Assembly: GCF_010726955.1 (NCBI RefSeq)
Contig: NZ_AP022603.1
Location: 62,001-126,000 of the forward strand
Origin: Mycolicibacterium fallax
GTDB lineage: Bacteria > Actinomycetota > Actinomycetes > Mycobacteriales > Mycobacteriaceae
Length of the DNA: 64,000 nt
Direction: 5' to 3'
In this document: positions 44,147-54,843 of the stretch, in pieces
How the letters are laid out: each line of letters starts with the position of its first letter
How positions within the stretch are numbered: the stretch's first letter is position 1
The notes under the pieces: model-generated
Seen by the model: the letters and a program-made list of their open reading frames with translations, nothing else
Database searches by the model: none
Told to the model about the DNA's origin: nothing
Program-made: the position numbers and the translations under genes

Positions 44147-46319
44147 TCCCGGCCGCTTCGTCGCACAGTTGCAGCGCGGCGCGCTCGACGGTGTCCTCAT
44201 CGAGCAGCACCCGTAACGCGGCGTCGCCGAGCGGGATGAAGCTGTCGGCGCTGGCCACCCGGGCGATCCGGCCGCCGAAACCCCCCTCGACCAGGGCGCT
44301 GAGCACCTGCTGGCCCACCCCACCGGTGCGCCGGGTCTCGTCGACGATCAGTACCCGGCCGGTGGCGGCGGCCTCGCGCAGCAGATCGGCCACCGGCAGC
44401 GGCGCCAGCCAGCGCAGGTCGACAACGCGGCAGTCGATGCCCCGGGCCGCGCGCAGCCGGCGGGCCACCCGCAGGCTCATCGGGACGCCGTTGCCGAACG
44501 TCACCAGGGTCAGGTCGGTGCCGGCGCCGTGGATCCGGGCGGTGCCGACCCGGCCGCCGAGGGCGCCGACGGTGCCGCTGAGCCAGCCGCCGTCGCCGGG
44601 CTCGTGCAGATCGCGGGCGTGGTAGAGCGCAATGGGTTCCAGGAACACGCTGAAGGTTCCGGCGGCGGCCGCGGCCGCCGCGCAGCCGGCCAGCATGGCC
44701 GCGGCGTCGTCGGGATGGGCGGGGGAGGCCACCACGATGCCCGGGATGTCCAGCAGCGCGGCCACCGAGTTGTCGTTGTGGAAGTGGCCGCCGAAGCCCC
44801 GCTGATAGCCGTAGCCGGCCACCCGCAGCACCGCCGGATTGCGGTACTGGCCGGTGGAGAAGAACTCCAGGGTGGCGCCCTCGCCGCGGATCTGGTCGAG
44901 CGCGTTGTGCAGGTAGGCCAGGTACTGGATCTCCGGGATGGGCAGCAGACCGGCCAGTCCCGCGCCCAGTGCGATGCCCAAGATGGTCTGCTCATCGAGG
45001 ATGGTGTCGAACACCCGGGCCGCCCCGAAGTCCCTCTGCAGCCCGCGGGTCACCCCGTACACCCCGCCCTTGCGGGCCACGTCCTCGCCGAAAACGATTG
45101 CACCGGTGCGGTTCCGGAGAACGTCGTGCAGGGTGGTGTTGATCGCCTGGGCCAGGGTCAGCCCGGCGGGAACCGGCGCGGCGGCCGGCGCGGAGGCCTC
45201 GCGGGCGCGCCGGGCGGCCTCGGTCAGCGGCGCGACGACGGCCGCCGCGGAGTCCAACTGGTCGGCGCCGGCAACCTCGGCGGCCAGCGCGGCCACCGTC
45301 GCGCGGGTGTCCTGATAGCGCGCCAGCAGGTCCGCGGCGCTGCGGTGGCCGCGCTCGATCAGCAGCGCGGCGGTGGTCAGCACCGGGTCGCGGGGGTAGT
45401 CCGCGGTGATTTCTTGGGTTGTGCGGTAGGCGGTTTCGACGTCGGAGCCGGCGTGTCCCAGCAGCCGAACGGTACGCAGGTGCAGGAATGCCGGGCGGCG
45501 GTGCCTGCGGACATGGTCGGCGGCCGCGGTGGCCGCGGCGTACACCGCGGGCAGGTCGGCGCCGTCGGCGTCGAAGTAGTCCAGCCCGGGCCCGGTGGCG
45601 TAATTCGCCGCGATCCAGCCGTCCGGGGTCGGGGTGGAGATGCCGATCCCGTTGTCCTCGCAGACCAGCAGCAGCGGCACCGGCAGCCCGCGGTAAGCGG
45701 CGTTGCGGGCGGCGTTGATCGCGCCGAGCGCGGTGCTGTGGTTGGCCGAGGCGTCCCCGAAACTGCACACCACCACCGCGTCCGACGGCCACGGACAGTC
45801 GGCGAACCGGTGCGCCCGGCTCAGCATCAGCGCCAGGCCGAACGCCCGCGGCAGGTGCGAGGCGATGGTGGAGGTCTGCGGAATGATCGCCAGATCGTGG
45901 CGGCCGAACACCTTGTGCCTGCCGCCGGCGATCGGCTCCGCGGTGGCCGCGACGATCCCGAGCAGCACGTCGCGCAGCGCGCCGCGGCCGTCGCCCAGCT
46001 GGGCGGCGCGGTGCAGGAAGAACGCGCCGGAACGGTAGTGCAGCAGGGCCGGGTCGGTCGGGCGCAGCGCGGCGGCCACCGCGGCATTGGACTCGTGGCC
46101 CGAGGACCCGATGGTGTAGTAGCCGCGGCCGGCGGCGCGCAGCCGGCGGGCGGCCAGGTCCAGGTGGCGGCTGCCGATCTGGGCCTGAAAGATTGCGCAC
46201 GCCGCGCCGACGGTCAGCGCGGATCCGGGTGCGACCGGGTCGGCGTCGGAGCTGCCGCCGACGGTGTCGGGGTAGCCCCGCAGCGCGGCGAGCAGGCGGT
46301 CGTCGATGGGTTCGGTCAT
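44112..46319 (-). CDS. Fused alpha/beta E1 component of a 2-oxoacid dehydrogenase
   Basis: A 735-aa thiamine-diphosphate enzyme with the alpha-type half first, containing the TPP motif SFGDASANHSTALGAIN, followed by the beta-type half from about residue 390 (LTLAQAINTTLHDVL, then VFGEDVARKGGVYGVTRGL). Two-subunit forms decarboxylate branched-chain or other 2-oxoacids for transfer to E2 lipoyl domains. No E2 or E3 gene is in the window, so it must borrow them or act as a stand-alone oxidase. The neighbours suggest 2-oxoadipate as a possible substrate (inference). Confidence 0.88.
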   Translation of the reverse strand: MTEPIDDRLLAALRGYPDTVGGSSDADPVAPGSALTVGAACAIFQAQIGSRHLDLAARRLRAAGRGYYTIGSSGHESNAAVAAALRPTDPALLHYRSGAFFLHRAAQLGDGRGALRDVLLGIVAATAEPIAGGRHKVFGRHDLAIIPQTSTIASHLPRAFGLALMLSRAHRFADCPWPSDAVVVCSFGDASANHSTALGAINAARNAAYRGLPVPLLLVCEDNGIGISTPTPDGWIAANYATGPGLDYFDADGADLPAVYAAATAAADHVRRHRRPAFLHLRTVRLLGHAGSDVETAYRTTQEITADYPRDPVLTTAALLIERGHRSAADLLARYQDTRATVAALAAEVAGADQLDSAAAVVAPLTEAARRAREASAPAAAPVPAGLTLAQAINTTLHDVLRNRTGAIVFGEDVARKGGVYGVTRGLQRDFGAARVFDTILDEQTILGIALGAGLAGLLPIPEIQYLAYLHNALDQIRGEGATLEFFSTGQYRNPAVLRVAGYGYQRGFGGHFHNDNSVAALLDIPGIVVASPAHPDDAAAMLAGCAAAAAAAGTFSVFLEPIALYHARDLHEPGDGGWLSGTVGALGGRVGTARIHGAGTDLTLVTFGNGVPMSLRVARRLRAARGIDCRVVDLRWLAPLPVADLLREAAATGRVLIVDETRRTGGVGQQVLSALVEGGFGGRIARVASADSFIPLGDAALRVLLDEDTVERAALQLCDEAAGISAAAARARGR

Positions 46320-46328
46320 GGCGGCGGG

Positions 46329-47894
<1,566 letters not shown>

Positions 47895-47913
47895 GGGGTG
47901 ATCCTTCTCCCGG

Positions 47914-48999
47914 TCAGCGGCCGGCGTGGGCGAATCGGCGGCCGGCCTTGGTGTCGCACAGCGCGGCGAAGCCGATGTCCTCCTGGCGGATGAATCCGGT
48001 CCGCGGCAGCCGGCCGGCGGCGACGAGTTCGACGACGGCGACCGCGGAGGCGGCGGTGGTCCAGGAGATCGCGCGCCACCGGTGCCCGCCGATGTCACAG
48101 GGCAGATAGCCGCGAACGTAGTTCTCCCGGAACGGCTTTGAGTGCTTAACGCCCTCGACGGCGGCGTGCAGGTAGACGATGTCGTCGTTGACCGGGGGCT
48201 TGGCGTCGACGATCAGCTCGCCGACCAGGTCCCGGCGATCGCGCAGCCGCAACTCGTCGAACAGAAAGCGCATCTGCTGGAAGTGCCCGGGGTAGCGCAG
48301 GGTCTTGTAGTCCAGCCGCGCCACCTGCCCGGCATAGGTCCGGCACATGGTGCCCAGCCCGCCGGAGGTCAACGCGGCCTCCAGCTCGACGCCGCCGATC
48401 AGCACCCGTTCGGTGTCGGTCATCGCCGGCACCAGTTGCGCGAGGCCGCCGCGCAGCACCTCGGCGTCATTGAGGTATTCGTTGACCACGCCCTCGGCCG
48501 ACCAGTTGACCGCGTAGCCGAGCAGGCCGGTCGGGTTCTGCGGCAGCGCACCGACCTTGAGCTCGATGGAGCGCACGCTGTCGAACTCCTTGGCCATCGA
48601 GGCACCGATGATGCCGATCAGCCCGGGCGCCAGCCCGCACTGCGGCACGAATGCCGCGTCGCCGCCCTGGTCGGCGAGCTCGATCACCCGGTTGGTGGTG
48701 GGCACATCCTCGGTGAGGTCGAAGTAGTGCACGCCGAGTTCGCCCGCCGCCTCGGCGACGGCGATGTTGAGGTGAAACGGCAGGCAGGACACCACGGCGT
48801 CGACGTCGGCCAGCGCGGCGCGGGTGGCCGCGGGATCGGTGACGTCGGTGACGCGGGCGGTGAACCGGGCGTCCGGAGAGACGGTGGCGCGGGCGTCGTG
48901 GCCGACGACGGCGAAATCGGAGTCGGTCAGCATCTCGGCGACCAATTCGCCGACCTTGCCGAGGCCGAAGACCGCTACTCGCTCGATGCGCTGTGCCAT
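47914..48999 (-). CDS. Saccharopine-dehydrogenase-family protein (lysine 6-dehydrogenase-like)
   Basis: A 361-aa NAD(P)-dependent amino-acid dehydrogenase. The Rossmann motif is VAVFGLGKVGELVAEML; CLPFHLNIAVAEAAGELGVH and PQCGLAPGLIGIIGASMA are typical of this family. Its size fits lysine 6-dehydrogenase, which makes the semialdehyde used by the ALDH7-like enzyme encoded next to it; a true saccharopine dehydrogenase is the alternative. ATG 48999 opens the minus-strand operon and is divergent from the PucR-type regulator. Confidence 0.83.
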   Translation of the reverse strand: MAQRIERVAVFGLGKVGELVAEMLTDSDFAVVGHDARATVSPDARFTARVTDVTDPAATRAALADVDAVVSCLPFHLNIAVAEAAGELGVHYFDLTEDVPTTNRVIELADQGGDAAFVPQCGLAPGLIGIIGASMAKEFDSVRSIELKVGALPQNPTGLLGYAVNWSAEGVVNEYLNDAEVLRGGLAQLVPAMTDTERVLIGGVELEAALTSGGLGTMCRTYAGQVARLDYKTLRYPGHFQQMRFLFDELRLRDRRDLVGELIVDAKPPVNDDIVYLHAAVEGVKHSKPFRENYVRGYLPCDIGGHRWRAISWTTAASAVAVVELVAAGRLPRTGFIRQEDIGFAALCDTKAGRRFAHAGR

Positions 49000-49161
49000 G
49001 GCGGTGTCCTCCGGGGTGCGCGGGGGCGTCGCCGGTCGGCGGTGACCGAGGACGGGGGTACCTCCAGCCTGGCAGCCGTGCCCGCCCCGGGTCATTGTTG
49101 GGCGAGCTGCCGATGACGGGTTGATCTTGTTCACCGATCACAAACCGGCCTACGCTGAGTC

Positions 49162-50799
49162 ATGGTGCTCGACGACGGCGCGGTGCGACTGGGCGGTCGG
49201 TGCCGGGTCCGCGACCTGGTGAATGTCTCCGAATCGGTGGGCCTGGAGCTGGCCGGCGACCCGGCCGGAGGCGACACACCGGTGACCCGCACGGTGCTGT
49301 TCGACCCGCTGGCCGCGCTGCGCCCGGTGCCCGGAGCGGTGCTGCTCGGCGTCGGGCTGGCCGCGCAGCTGGTCGACGTGTCCGCGGTGCTGGCCGAGGC
49401 GGCGACCGCGGGGTACGCCGCGCTGGTGGTGCGCCGGGGCACCCTGGCCGCCGGCCCGGGCCTGGCCGCCGAGGCCGACGGTCACCGGCTGGTGCTGCTG
49501 ACCGTCGACGACGACGCGGACTGGCTGGGGGTGGAGGCGCGGCTGCGGGCGGCGATCCTGGCCGCCGCCCAGTTGGCCGGCGGGGTTCCGGCGATCGCCA
49601 CCGGTGACCTGTTCGCGGTGGCCGAGGCGATCTCCGATTCGGTCGGCGGGGCCGTGGTGATCGAGGACGCCGACCTGCGGGTGCTGGCCTACTCGTCGGG
49701 GCAGTACCCGATCGACGAACCGCGCCGCAACGCCATCCTGGGCCGGCGGGTGCCGTTCGCGCCGGAGAACCCCGGCCAGTACCGGCAGGTCTACCAATCG
49801 GCGTCGGTCTGCCGGATCAAGGCGGTCGGCACCGACCTGGATCGGCTGGGGGTGGCGATCCGCTCCGGGGATGAGGTGATCGGCTCGCTGTGGGTGACGG
49901 TGCCCCCGGCCGGACTGCGCGCCGGCTCGGAGCGGCACCTGACCGACGTCGCGCCGGTGGTGGCCGTGCACCTGCTGCGGGCTCGGCAGTCCGAGGACCT
50001 GGCCCGCCGGCAGCGCAGCGAGGCGGCCGCCGAATTGATCTCCGGCGGTGGGGATCTGCGCGACGCCGCCACCGTGCTGGGCTTCGTGCCGGGGGCGCCG
50101 GTGGCCGCGATGACGATCGCCGCCGTCACCCCGGCGCAGCGGCTGATCGCCCGTCGGCAACGGTTCGCGGCGCTGGTCGAACTCACCTGCCAGTCCCGGA
50201 AGCTGGTGGTCGGGGTGGCCGGTGCCGGGGATCTGGTGCAGGTGCTGTGCTCGGCCCCGACGCTGTCGGCGCCCGACGATCTGATCGCGGCGGCCGAGGC
50301 GATCGTCGGGTCGGCGCGCAGCGCGCTGGAGCTGACCGCGGTGGTCGGCATCGGGCCGGTGGTCACCGCGGTCCCGCAGATCCGGGCCTCGGCGCAGCGC
50401 TCGGCCAAGGTGGCCACCCTGTTGCGCCGGGAGCCGGGGCTGCCCGCGGTGGCGACGCACCGGCAGATGGCGGACCGGACCAGCTTCGCCGACCTGGCGG
50501 CGGCCGCCGCCGACGATCCGCGACTGGTCTCCGAGCGGGTCGGCGAGATCCGGGCGCACGATCTGCAGTTCGGCACCGATTTCGCCGAGCTGCTGCGGGT
50601 GTATCTGCGCAACTGGCGCGACGCCACCCGCACGGCGGCGGCCCTCGGCGTGCACCCCAACACGGTGCGCTATCGGCTCGGCCGGATTGCGGCGATCTTC
50701 GGCGTCGACCTCGCCGATCCCGACCAGGTGCTGCCGATCTGGCTGGGGCTGGAGGTGCACAAGCGCTCCGGCGAACCGGCCCCTCCGCCTCGAGAGTGA
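49162..50799 (+). CDS. PucR-family transcriptional regulator
   Basis: A 545-aa regulator. The N-terminal PucR domain starts RVRDLVNVSESVGLELAG, a GGDEF/CdaR-like middle contains IEDADLRVLAYSSGQ, and the C-terminal helix-turn-helix is RTAAALGVHPNTVRYRLGRI near residue 505. Such proteins activate catabolic genes in response to a nitrogen compound. The 162-base region shared with the dehydrogenase operon implies that this operon is the target. The stop codon lies inside the first of two repeated palindromes. Confidence 0.87.
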   Translation: MVLDDGAVRLGGRCRVRDLVNVSESVGLELAGDPAGGDTPVTRTVLFDPLAALRPVPGAVLLGVGLAAQLVDVSAVLAEAATAGYAALVVRRGTLAAGPGLAAEADGHRLVLLTVDDDADWLGVEARLRAAILAAAQLAGGVPAIATGDLFAVAEAISDSVGGAVVIEDADLRVLAYSSGQYPIDEPRRNAILGRRVPFAPENPGQYRQVYQSASVCRIKAVGTDLDRLGVAIRSGDEVIGSLWVTVPPAGLRAGSERHLTDVAPVVAVHLLRARQSEDLARRQRSEAAAELISGGGDLRDAATVLGFVPGAPVAAMTIAAVTPAQRLIARRQRFAALVELTCQSRKLVVGVAGAGDLVQVLCSAPTLSAPDDLIAAAEAIVGSARSALELTAVVGIGPVVTAVPQIRASAQRSAKVATLLRREPGLPAVATHRQMADRTSFADLAAAAADDPRLVSERVGEIRAHDLQFGTDFAELLRVYLRNWRDATRTAAALGVHPNTVRYRLGRIAAIFGVDLADPDQVLPIWLGLEVHKRSGEPAPPPRE

Positions 50800-50846
50800 A
50801 AATATTTTCACGCTCGCGCCCGAGAGTGAAAATATTTTCACACTCG
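50791..50846. repeat. Two tandem 26-base AT-rich palindromes
   Basis: Two copies, 50791-50816 and 50821-50846, of a palindrome with core GTGAAAATATTTTCAC flanked by CGAGA and CTCG; they differ at one base. The first covers the stop codon of the PucR-type gene. AT-rich cores are unusual in this GC-rich DNA. A double terminator is the simplest reading, for the PucR gene (+) or the convergent SDR gene (-). Confidence 0.75.
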
Positions 50847-50907
50847 AGGGGGCAGACGCGGGAACGGCTGGGCGGGGACGGCTGGGCGGGAACGGGCGCG
50901 GCTGCGG

Positions 50908-51684
50908 CTACAGGGCGAACGAGTACCCGCCGTTGACCGGGATGGTCTGACCGGTGATCCAGGAGCCCTGCTCGCCGGCCAGCACCACCGCCAGCGCGGC
51001 GAGGTCGTCGGCGACGCCGGGGCGCCGGATGGCGTAGCCGGACAGGATCGCCTTGGCCTGCGGTGCATCCGGCTCGGCCCACAGCGGCTCGGTCATCGGA
51101 GTGCGCATGGTGCCCAGCGCGATATTGTTGGCCGTCACGCCGTGGCGACCGGATTCCAGCGCCACCGATCGGGTGAGCGCGGCCGCGCCTGCCTTGGACG
51201 CCCCGTAGGCCGCACCGAAGGCATCGCCGGTGCGGGCCGCGTCGGAGACGATCGTGATGATCCGGCCCCAACCGCGCTGCTCCATCCCGGGCAGCGCGGC
51301 CCGGGTGCAGTGCAGCACGCCGTAGAGGTTCACCCGCAGGAACGGCTCCCACCCGGCGGGCTCGGAGTCCGCGAACCGGCCGCGCGTCCCAAACCCGTCC
51401 GGCCCGGCGTTGCCGGCGTTGTTGACCAGGATGTCCACCGGGCCGGCATCGGCCACCGCGGCGGACACCGCCGCGTAGTCGGTCACGTCGAACGGCACCG
51501 CGCGGGCGGCGCCGCCGGCGGCCCGGATCGCGGCGGCCACCTCCTCGGCGCGCTCCGCGCGCAGGTCGTTGACCAGGACCTCGGCGCCGGCCTCGGCGAA
51601 GGTGCGGGCCAGGCCGTGCCCGACGCCCTGGCCGGAGCCGGTGATCAGGGCGGTGCGGCCGGACAGGTCCAGATTCAGCGTCAT
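50908..51684 (-). CDS. SDR-family oxidoreductase
   Basis: A 258-aa short-chain dehydrogenase. It has ITGSGQGVGHGLARTFA, NDLRAERA, NNAGNAG, catalytic Ser in TIVSDAAR, Tyr-x3-Lys in AAYGASKAGAAA and the ending GQTIPVNGGYSF. ATG 51684 has GAGAGGAG upstream. Divergent from the aldehyde dehydrogenase at 51814, with which it may form an alcohol-to-acid oxidation step. Confidence 0.89.
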   Translation of the reverse strand: MTLNLDLSGRTALITGSGQGVGHGLARTFAEAGAEVLVNDLRAERAEEVAAAIRAAGGAARAVPFDVTDYAAVSAAVADAGPVDILVNNAGNAGPDGFGTRGRFADSEPAGWEPFLRVNLYGVLHCTRAALPGMEQRGWGRIITIVSDAARTGDAFGAAYGASKAGAAALTRSVALESGRHGVTANNIALGTMRTPMTEPLWAEPDAPQAKAILSGYAIRRPGVADDLAALAVVLAGEQGSWITGQTIPVNGGYSFAL

Positions 51685-51813
51685 CTCGCTCCTCTCGCGC
51701 GATATCCCCACCGCGCGCTCCCAATCTAGTTAGAGTGGCTTTCAACTGTACGGGTAATCGAAAACAATGGCGGCAGAAAGTATTTGACGTCGATGACAGT
51801 CAAGGGAGTGCTT

Positions 51814-53298
51814 GTGGCCAGTGAGGCGAACGAGACCGGCGTGTTGGCCGGCGACGACCGAATGCTGATCGACGGTGAGCTGCAGCATGCCGCCGGCGGC
51901 GCCGCCTTCGAGGTCATTCACCCGGCCAGCGAGCAGGTCGTCGGCCGGGCCGCCGACGGCACGGTCGAGGACATGGGCCGCGCGGTCGCCGCGGCGCGAC
52001 GGGCCTTCGACGACGGCAGCTGGTCGGCCGACCTGGAGTTCCGCAAGCACTGCCTGATGCAACTGCATGACGCGATGGAGCGGAGCAAGGAACGGCTGCG
52101 CCGCATTCTGATCACCGAGGTCGGCTGCCCGGTGACGGTCACCGGCTCCCAGATCGAGAGCCCGATCCACGAGGTCAAGCACTGGGCCGAGTTCGGCGCC
52201 GACTTCGAGTACCTGCGCGACACCGGCCTGCACGACACCCCGCTGGGGCCGGCGCGTCGGATGCTGCGCTACGAGCCGGTCGGCGTGGTCGGTGCGATCA
52301 CCCCGTGGAACGTGCCGCTGTATCTGAACATCGCCGAGACGGTGCCGGCGCTGATGGCCGGCAACACCGTGGTGCTCAAACCCGCGCAGCTGACCCCGTG
52401 GTCGGGCAGCGAGCTGGGCCGGATCGTGGCCGAGGAGACCGACATCCCGGCCGGGGTGTTCAACGTGGTGACCTCCAACGCCAACGAGGTCGGCGCCGCG
52501 CTGTCGGCCGATCCGCGGGTGGACATGATCACCTTCACCGGGTCGACGGCCACCGGCCGGGCGATCCTGGCCGCCGCCGCCCCGACGGTGAAGAAGACCC
52601 TGCTGGAGCTCGGCGGCAAGTCCGCGCACATCGTGCTCGAGGACGCCGACCTGAACGCCGCCATGCCGCTGGCCGCGATGATGGCGTGCGTGATGTCCGG
52701 GCAGAGCTGCGTGCTGCCGAGCCGGATCCTGTTGCCGCGCAGTCGCTACGAGGAGGGCATCGGGCTGCTTGCCACGATGATGCAGAACTTCCCGGTGGGG
52801 GACCCGTGGACCCCGGGTGTCATGCAGGGGCCGCAGATCTGTGCCGCGCAGCGCGAGAAGGTACTGGGCCTGATCGCCTCGGGCGTCGCCGACGGCGCCC
52901 GACTGGTGACCGGCGGCGGCATCCCGGCGAACCTGCCGGTCGGCTACTACACCGAGCCCACCCTGCTGGCCGACGTGGACCCGAACAGCCGGATCGCCCA
53001 GGAGGAGATCTTCGGTCCGGTGCTCACCGTGACGCCGTACGACACCGACGACGAGGCCGTCGCGATCGCCAACAACTCCATCTACGGGTTGTCCGGCGAG
53101 GTGTCCGGCGCCGACGTCGACCGGGCGTTCGCGATCGCCGCGCGGTTGCGCACCGGCAACGTCACCATCAACGGCAAGAGTCACTTCGGCATCGACAGTC
53201 CGTTCGGCGGCACCGGTCAGAGCGGCCTGGGTTATCGCAACGGCACCCACGGCTACCAGGAGTACCTGCACATCAAGACCATCGGCATGCCCGAATAA
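51814..53298 (+). CDS. Aldehyde dehydrogenase
   Basis: An aldehyde dehydrogenase of 494 aa from GTG 51814. It has TPWNVPLYLNIAETVPALMA, KPAQLTPWSG, FTGSTATGRAIL, catalytic Glu in LELGGKSAH, catalytic Cys in SGQSCVLPSR and EEIFGPVLTVTPY. GTG 51814 is preferred because AGGGAG lies 5 bases before it; ATG 51793 and TTG 51784 are in-frame alternatives. Followed by a hairpin terminator. Confidence 0.89.
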   Translation: MASEANETGVLAGDDRMLIDGELQHAAGGAAFEVIHPASEQVVGRAADGTVEDMGRAVAAARRAFDDGSWSADLEFRKHCLMQLHDAMERSKERLRRILITEVGCPVTVTGSQIESPIHEVKHWAEFGADFEYLRDTGLHDTPLGPARRMLRYEPVGVVGAITPWNVPLYLNIAETVPALMAGNTVVLKPAQLTPWSGSELGRIVAEETDIPAGVFNVVTSNANEVGAALSADPRVDMITFTGSTATGRAILAAAAPTVKKTLLELGGKSAHIVLEDADLNAAMPLAAMMACVMSGQSCVLPSRILLPRSRYEEGIGLLATMMQNFPVGDPWTPGVMQGPQICAAQREKVLGLIASGVADGARLVTGGGIPANLPVGYYTEPTLLADVDPNSRIAQEEIFGPVLTVTPYDTDDEAVAIANNSIYGLSGEVSGADVDRAFAIAARLRTGNVTINGKSHFGIDSPFGGTGQSGLGYRNGTHGYQEYLHIKTIGMPE

Positions 53299-53306
53299 GG
53301 CTGGGC

Positions 53307-53360
53307 AACAAGGGAATTCGGGGTGTGACGCGCAATCGTGCGACACACCCCGAACTTGTT
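53307..53360. terminator. Hairpin terminator
   Basis: An outer AACAAG/CTTGTT pair and an inner 11-base TTCGGGGTGTG/CACACCCCGAA pair form a long stem with a small bulge, ending in TTGTTTCC. It starts 8 bases after the aldehyde dehydrogenase stop. Confidence 0.7.
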
Positions 53361-53380
53361 TCCGGGTGGCTCGGGACTTC

Positions 53381-53415
53381 ATATACATCCGTGTATATCG
53401 AATACAGATATGTAT
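53381..53415. promoter_or_regulatory. Tandem ATACA-N4-TGTAT palindromes upstream of a Rieske oxygenase
   Basis: ATACATCCGTGTAT (53383-53396) and ATACAGATATGTAT (53402-53415) are two 14-base palindromes with centres 19 bases apart, about two helical turns. The first extends to ATATACA-TCCG-TGTATAT. They lie 66 bases before the oxygenase start, with no other gene in between, and look like a two-site operator for a dimeric regulator. The sequence differs from the island operator. Confidence 0.6.
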
Positions 53416-53481
53416 AGTAGTGATCGGCGTCATAGCTGGGGCATCGCCGATGCCCCCTTCCGCTGCCCGAGGAGTTCCCGC

Positions 53482-54843
53482 ATGACCACAACCCAACCCG
53501 GCTACTGGTTCGACAACGCCCTGGCGCTCGACGACATCGAGTCTGGGCGCTACCGGATGGACATCAGCACCGGCCGCTACGTCGATGCCGACGTGGTCCG
53601 GGCGGAACACGACAACATCTGGATGAAGGTCTGGCAGGCCGCCGGCCGCGAATCCGAGCTGCCCGAGGTCGGCGACTGGAAGGAATACCAACTGCTGGAC
53701 CAGTCCTTCCTGCTGATTCGCGGCCGGGACCACCGGGTTCGCGGGTTCGTCAACGCCTGCCGGCACCGCGGCAACGTGCTGTGCAAGGGCAGTGGCAATG
53801 CCAAGCGGGGCATCCTGTGCCAGTACCACCTGTGGTCTTACGACCTGGAGGGCAAGCTCAAGGGCGCACTGCGGGAGCGGGAGAACGTGCTGACCCAACT
53901 GGACAAGGAAAGCCTTGGCCTGCTGGAAGTTTCGGTCGACTGCTTCGCCGGGTTCATCTTCCTCAACCCCGACCCGAACGCCGCGCCGCTGCGAGAGTTC
54001 CTCGGCGCTGAGGTGGTCGACCTGCTGGAGCCCTACCGGCTGGACCAGATGGTCACCGTGCTGGATGTGCGGGAGGCGTTGAACTGCAACTGGAAGGTGG
54101 TGATGGACGCCTTCTCCGAGGGCTACCACATCTCCGGGATCCATCCGCAGCTGCTGCAGGTGGTGATGATCGACCCGAGCACCACCCGGTACCGGTTCTT
54201 CGACAAGCACAGCGTGTCCTGCGCGCCGTTCGAGGTGGCCGGCAAGAAGTACGGTCTGGAGGAACAGATCGAGGGCATCATGGGCCTGCCGGAAACCTTC
54301 CCGTCGGTCACCGCCGTGCTGCCGCGATTCGCCGAACTCGTCGGCGAATACCGCGACGAGGCGGGTGTGCTGAACCTGCCGGAGGGGGTGACCCCGCGGA
54401 CCCTGCTGCAGCGGGCAACCCGGGAAACTCTGACCGGAATGGGATTCGACGTCGGCGGCCTGACCGACGCCCAGATGAGCGACAACAACGGCTGGGTGCT
54501 GTTCCCGAACTTCTTCATGACGGTTCGGGCGGGGGAGGCCACCGTCATCCTCGCCCAGCCGCACGAGAGCGGAGACCCGAACCGCTGCTACTGGCACATC
54601 CTCAGCGTCATGTGGCTGCCCGAGGAGCACCGCGAGGCCTTCGCCGCCGCGCATCTGGAGGTCACCGAAGCCGGCAGCTTCCCGTATTTTCTCGCCCTGC
54701 AACAGGATTACGAGCAGATGCCGCGTCAGCAGCGCGGGTTGCGCAACACCCGGCTGGAACACATGTCGCTGGTCAAGGAGGAGGTGGTGATCGCCCACTT
54801 TCACTCCGTGGTGGATCGCTATCTGGCCGGAGCCGCGCAGTGA
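53482..54843 (+). CDS. Rieske non-haem iron oxygenase, alpha subunit
   Basis: A 453-aa oxygenase. The Rieske ligands are Cys93-x-His95 (ACRHRGN) and Cys113-x2-His116 (LCQYHLW). The mononuclear iron site includes Asp209, His216 and His221 in DAFSEGYHISGIHP. It would hydroxylate a substrate with O2, fed by a ferredoxin. ATG 53482 has GAGGAG upstream. Overlaps a SnoaL-like gene by 4 bases, and a P450 follows, so this operon encodes two different oxygenases. Confidence 0.91.
   Translation: MTTTQPGYWFDNALALDDIESGRYRMDISTGRYVDADVVRAEHDNIWMKVWQAAGRESELPEVGDWKEYQLLDQSFLLIRGRDHRVRGFVNACRHRGNVLCKGSGNAKRGILCQYHLWSYDLEGKLKGALRERENVLTQLDKESLGLLEVSVDCFAGFIFLNPDPNAAPLREFLGAEVVDLLEPYRLDQMVTVLDVREALNCNWKVVMDAFSEGYHISGIHPQLLQVVMIDPSTTRYRFFDKHSVSCAPFEVAGKKYGLEEQIEGIMGLPETFPSVTAVLPRFAELVGEYRDEAGVLNLPEGVTPRTLLQRATRETLTGMGFDVGGLTDAQMSDNNGWVLFPNFFMTVRAGEATVILAQPHESGDPNRCYWHILSVMWLPEEHREAFAAAHLEVTEAGSFPYFLALQQDYEQMPRQQRGLRNTRLEHMSLVKEEVVIAHFHSVVDRYLAGAAQ

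Noticed and set aside
51742..54804. A minus-strand open frame of about 1020 codons
   Set aside because: Antisense to the aldehyde dehydrogenase and the Rieske oxygenase, both with full motifs.
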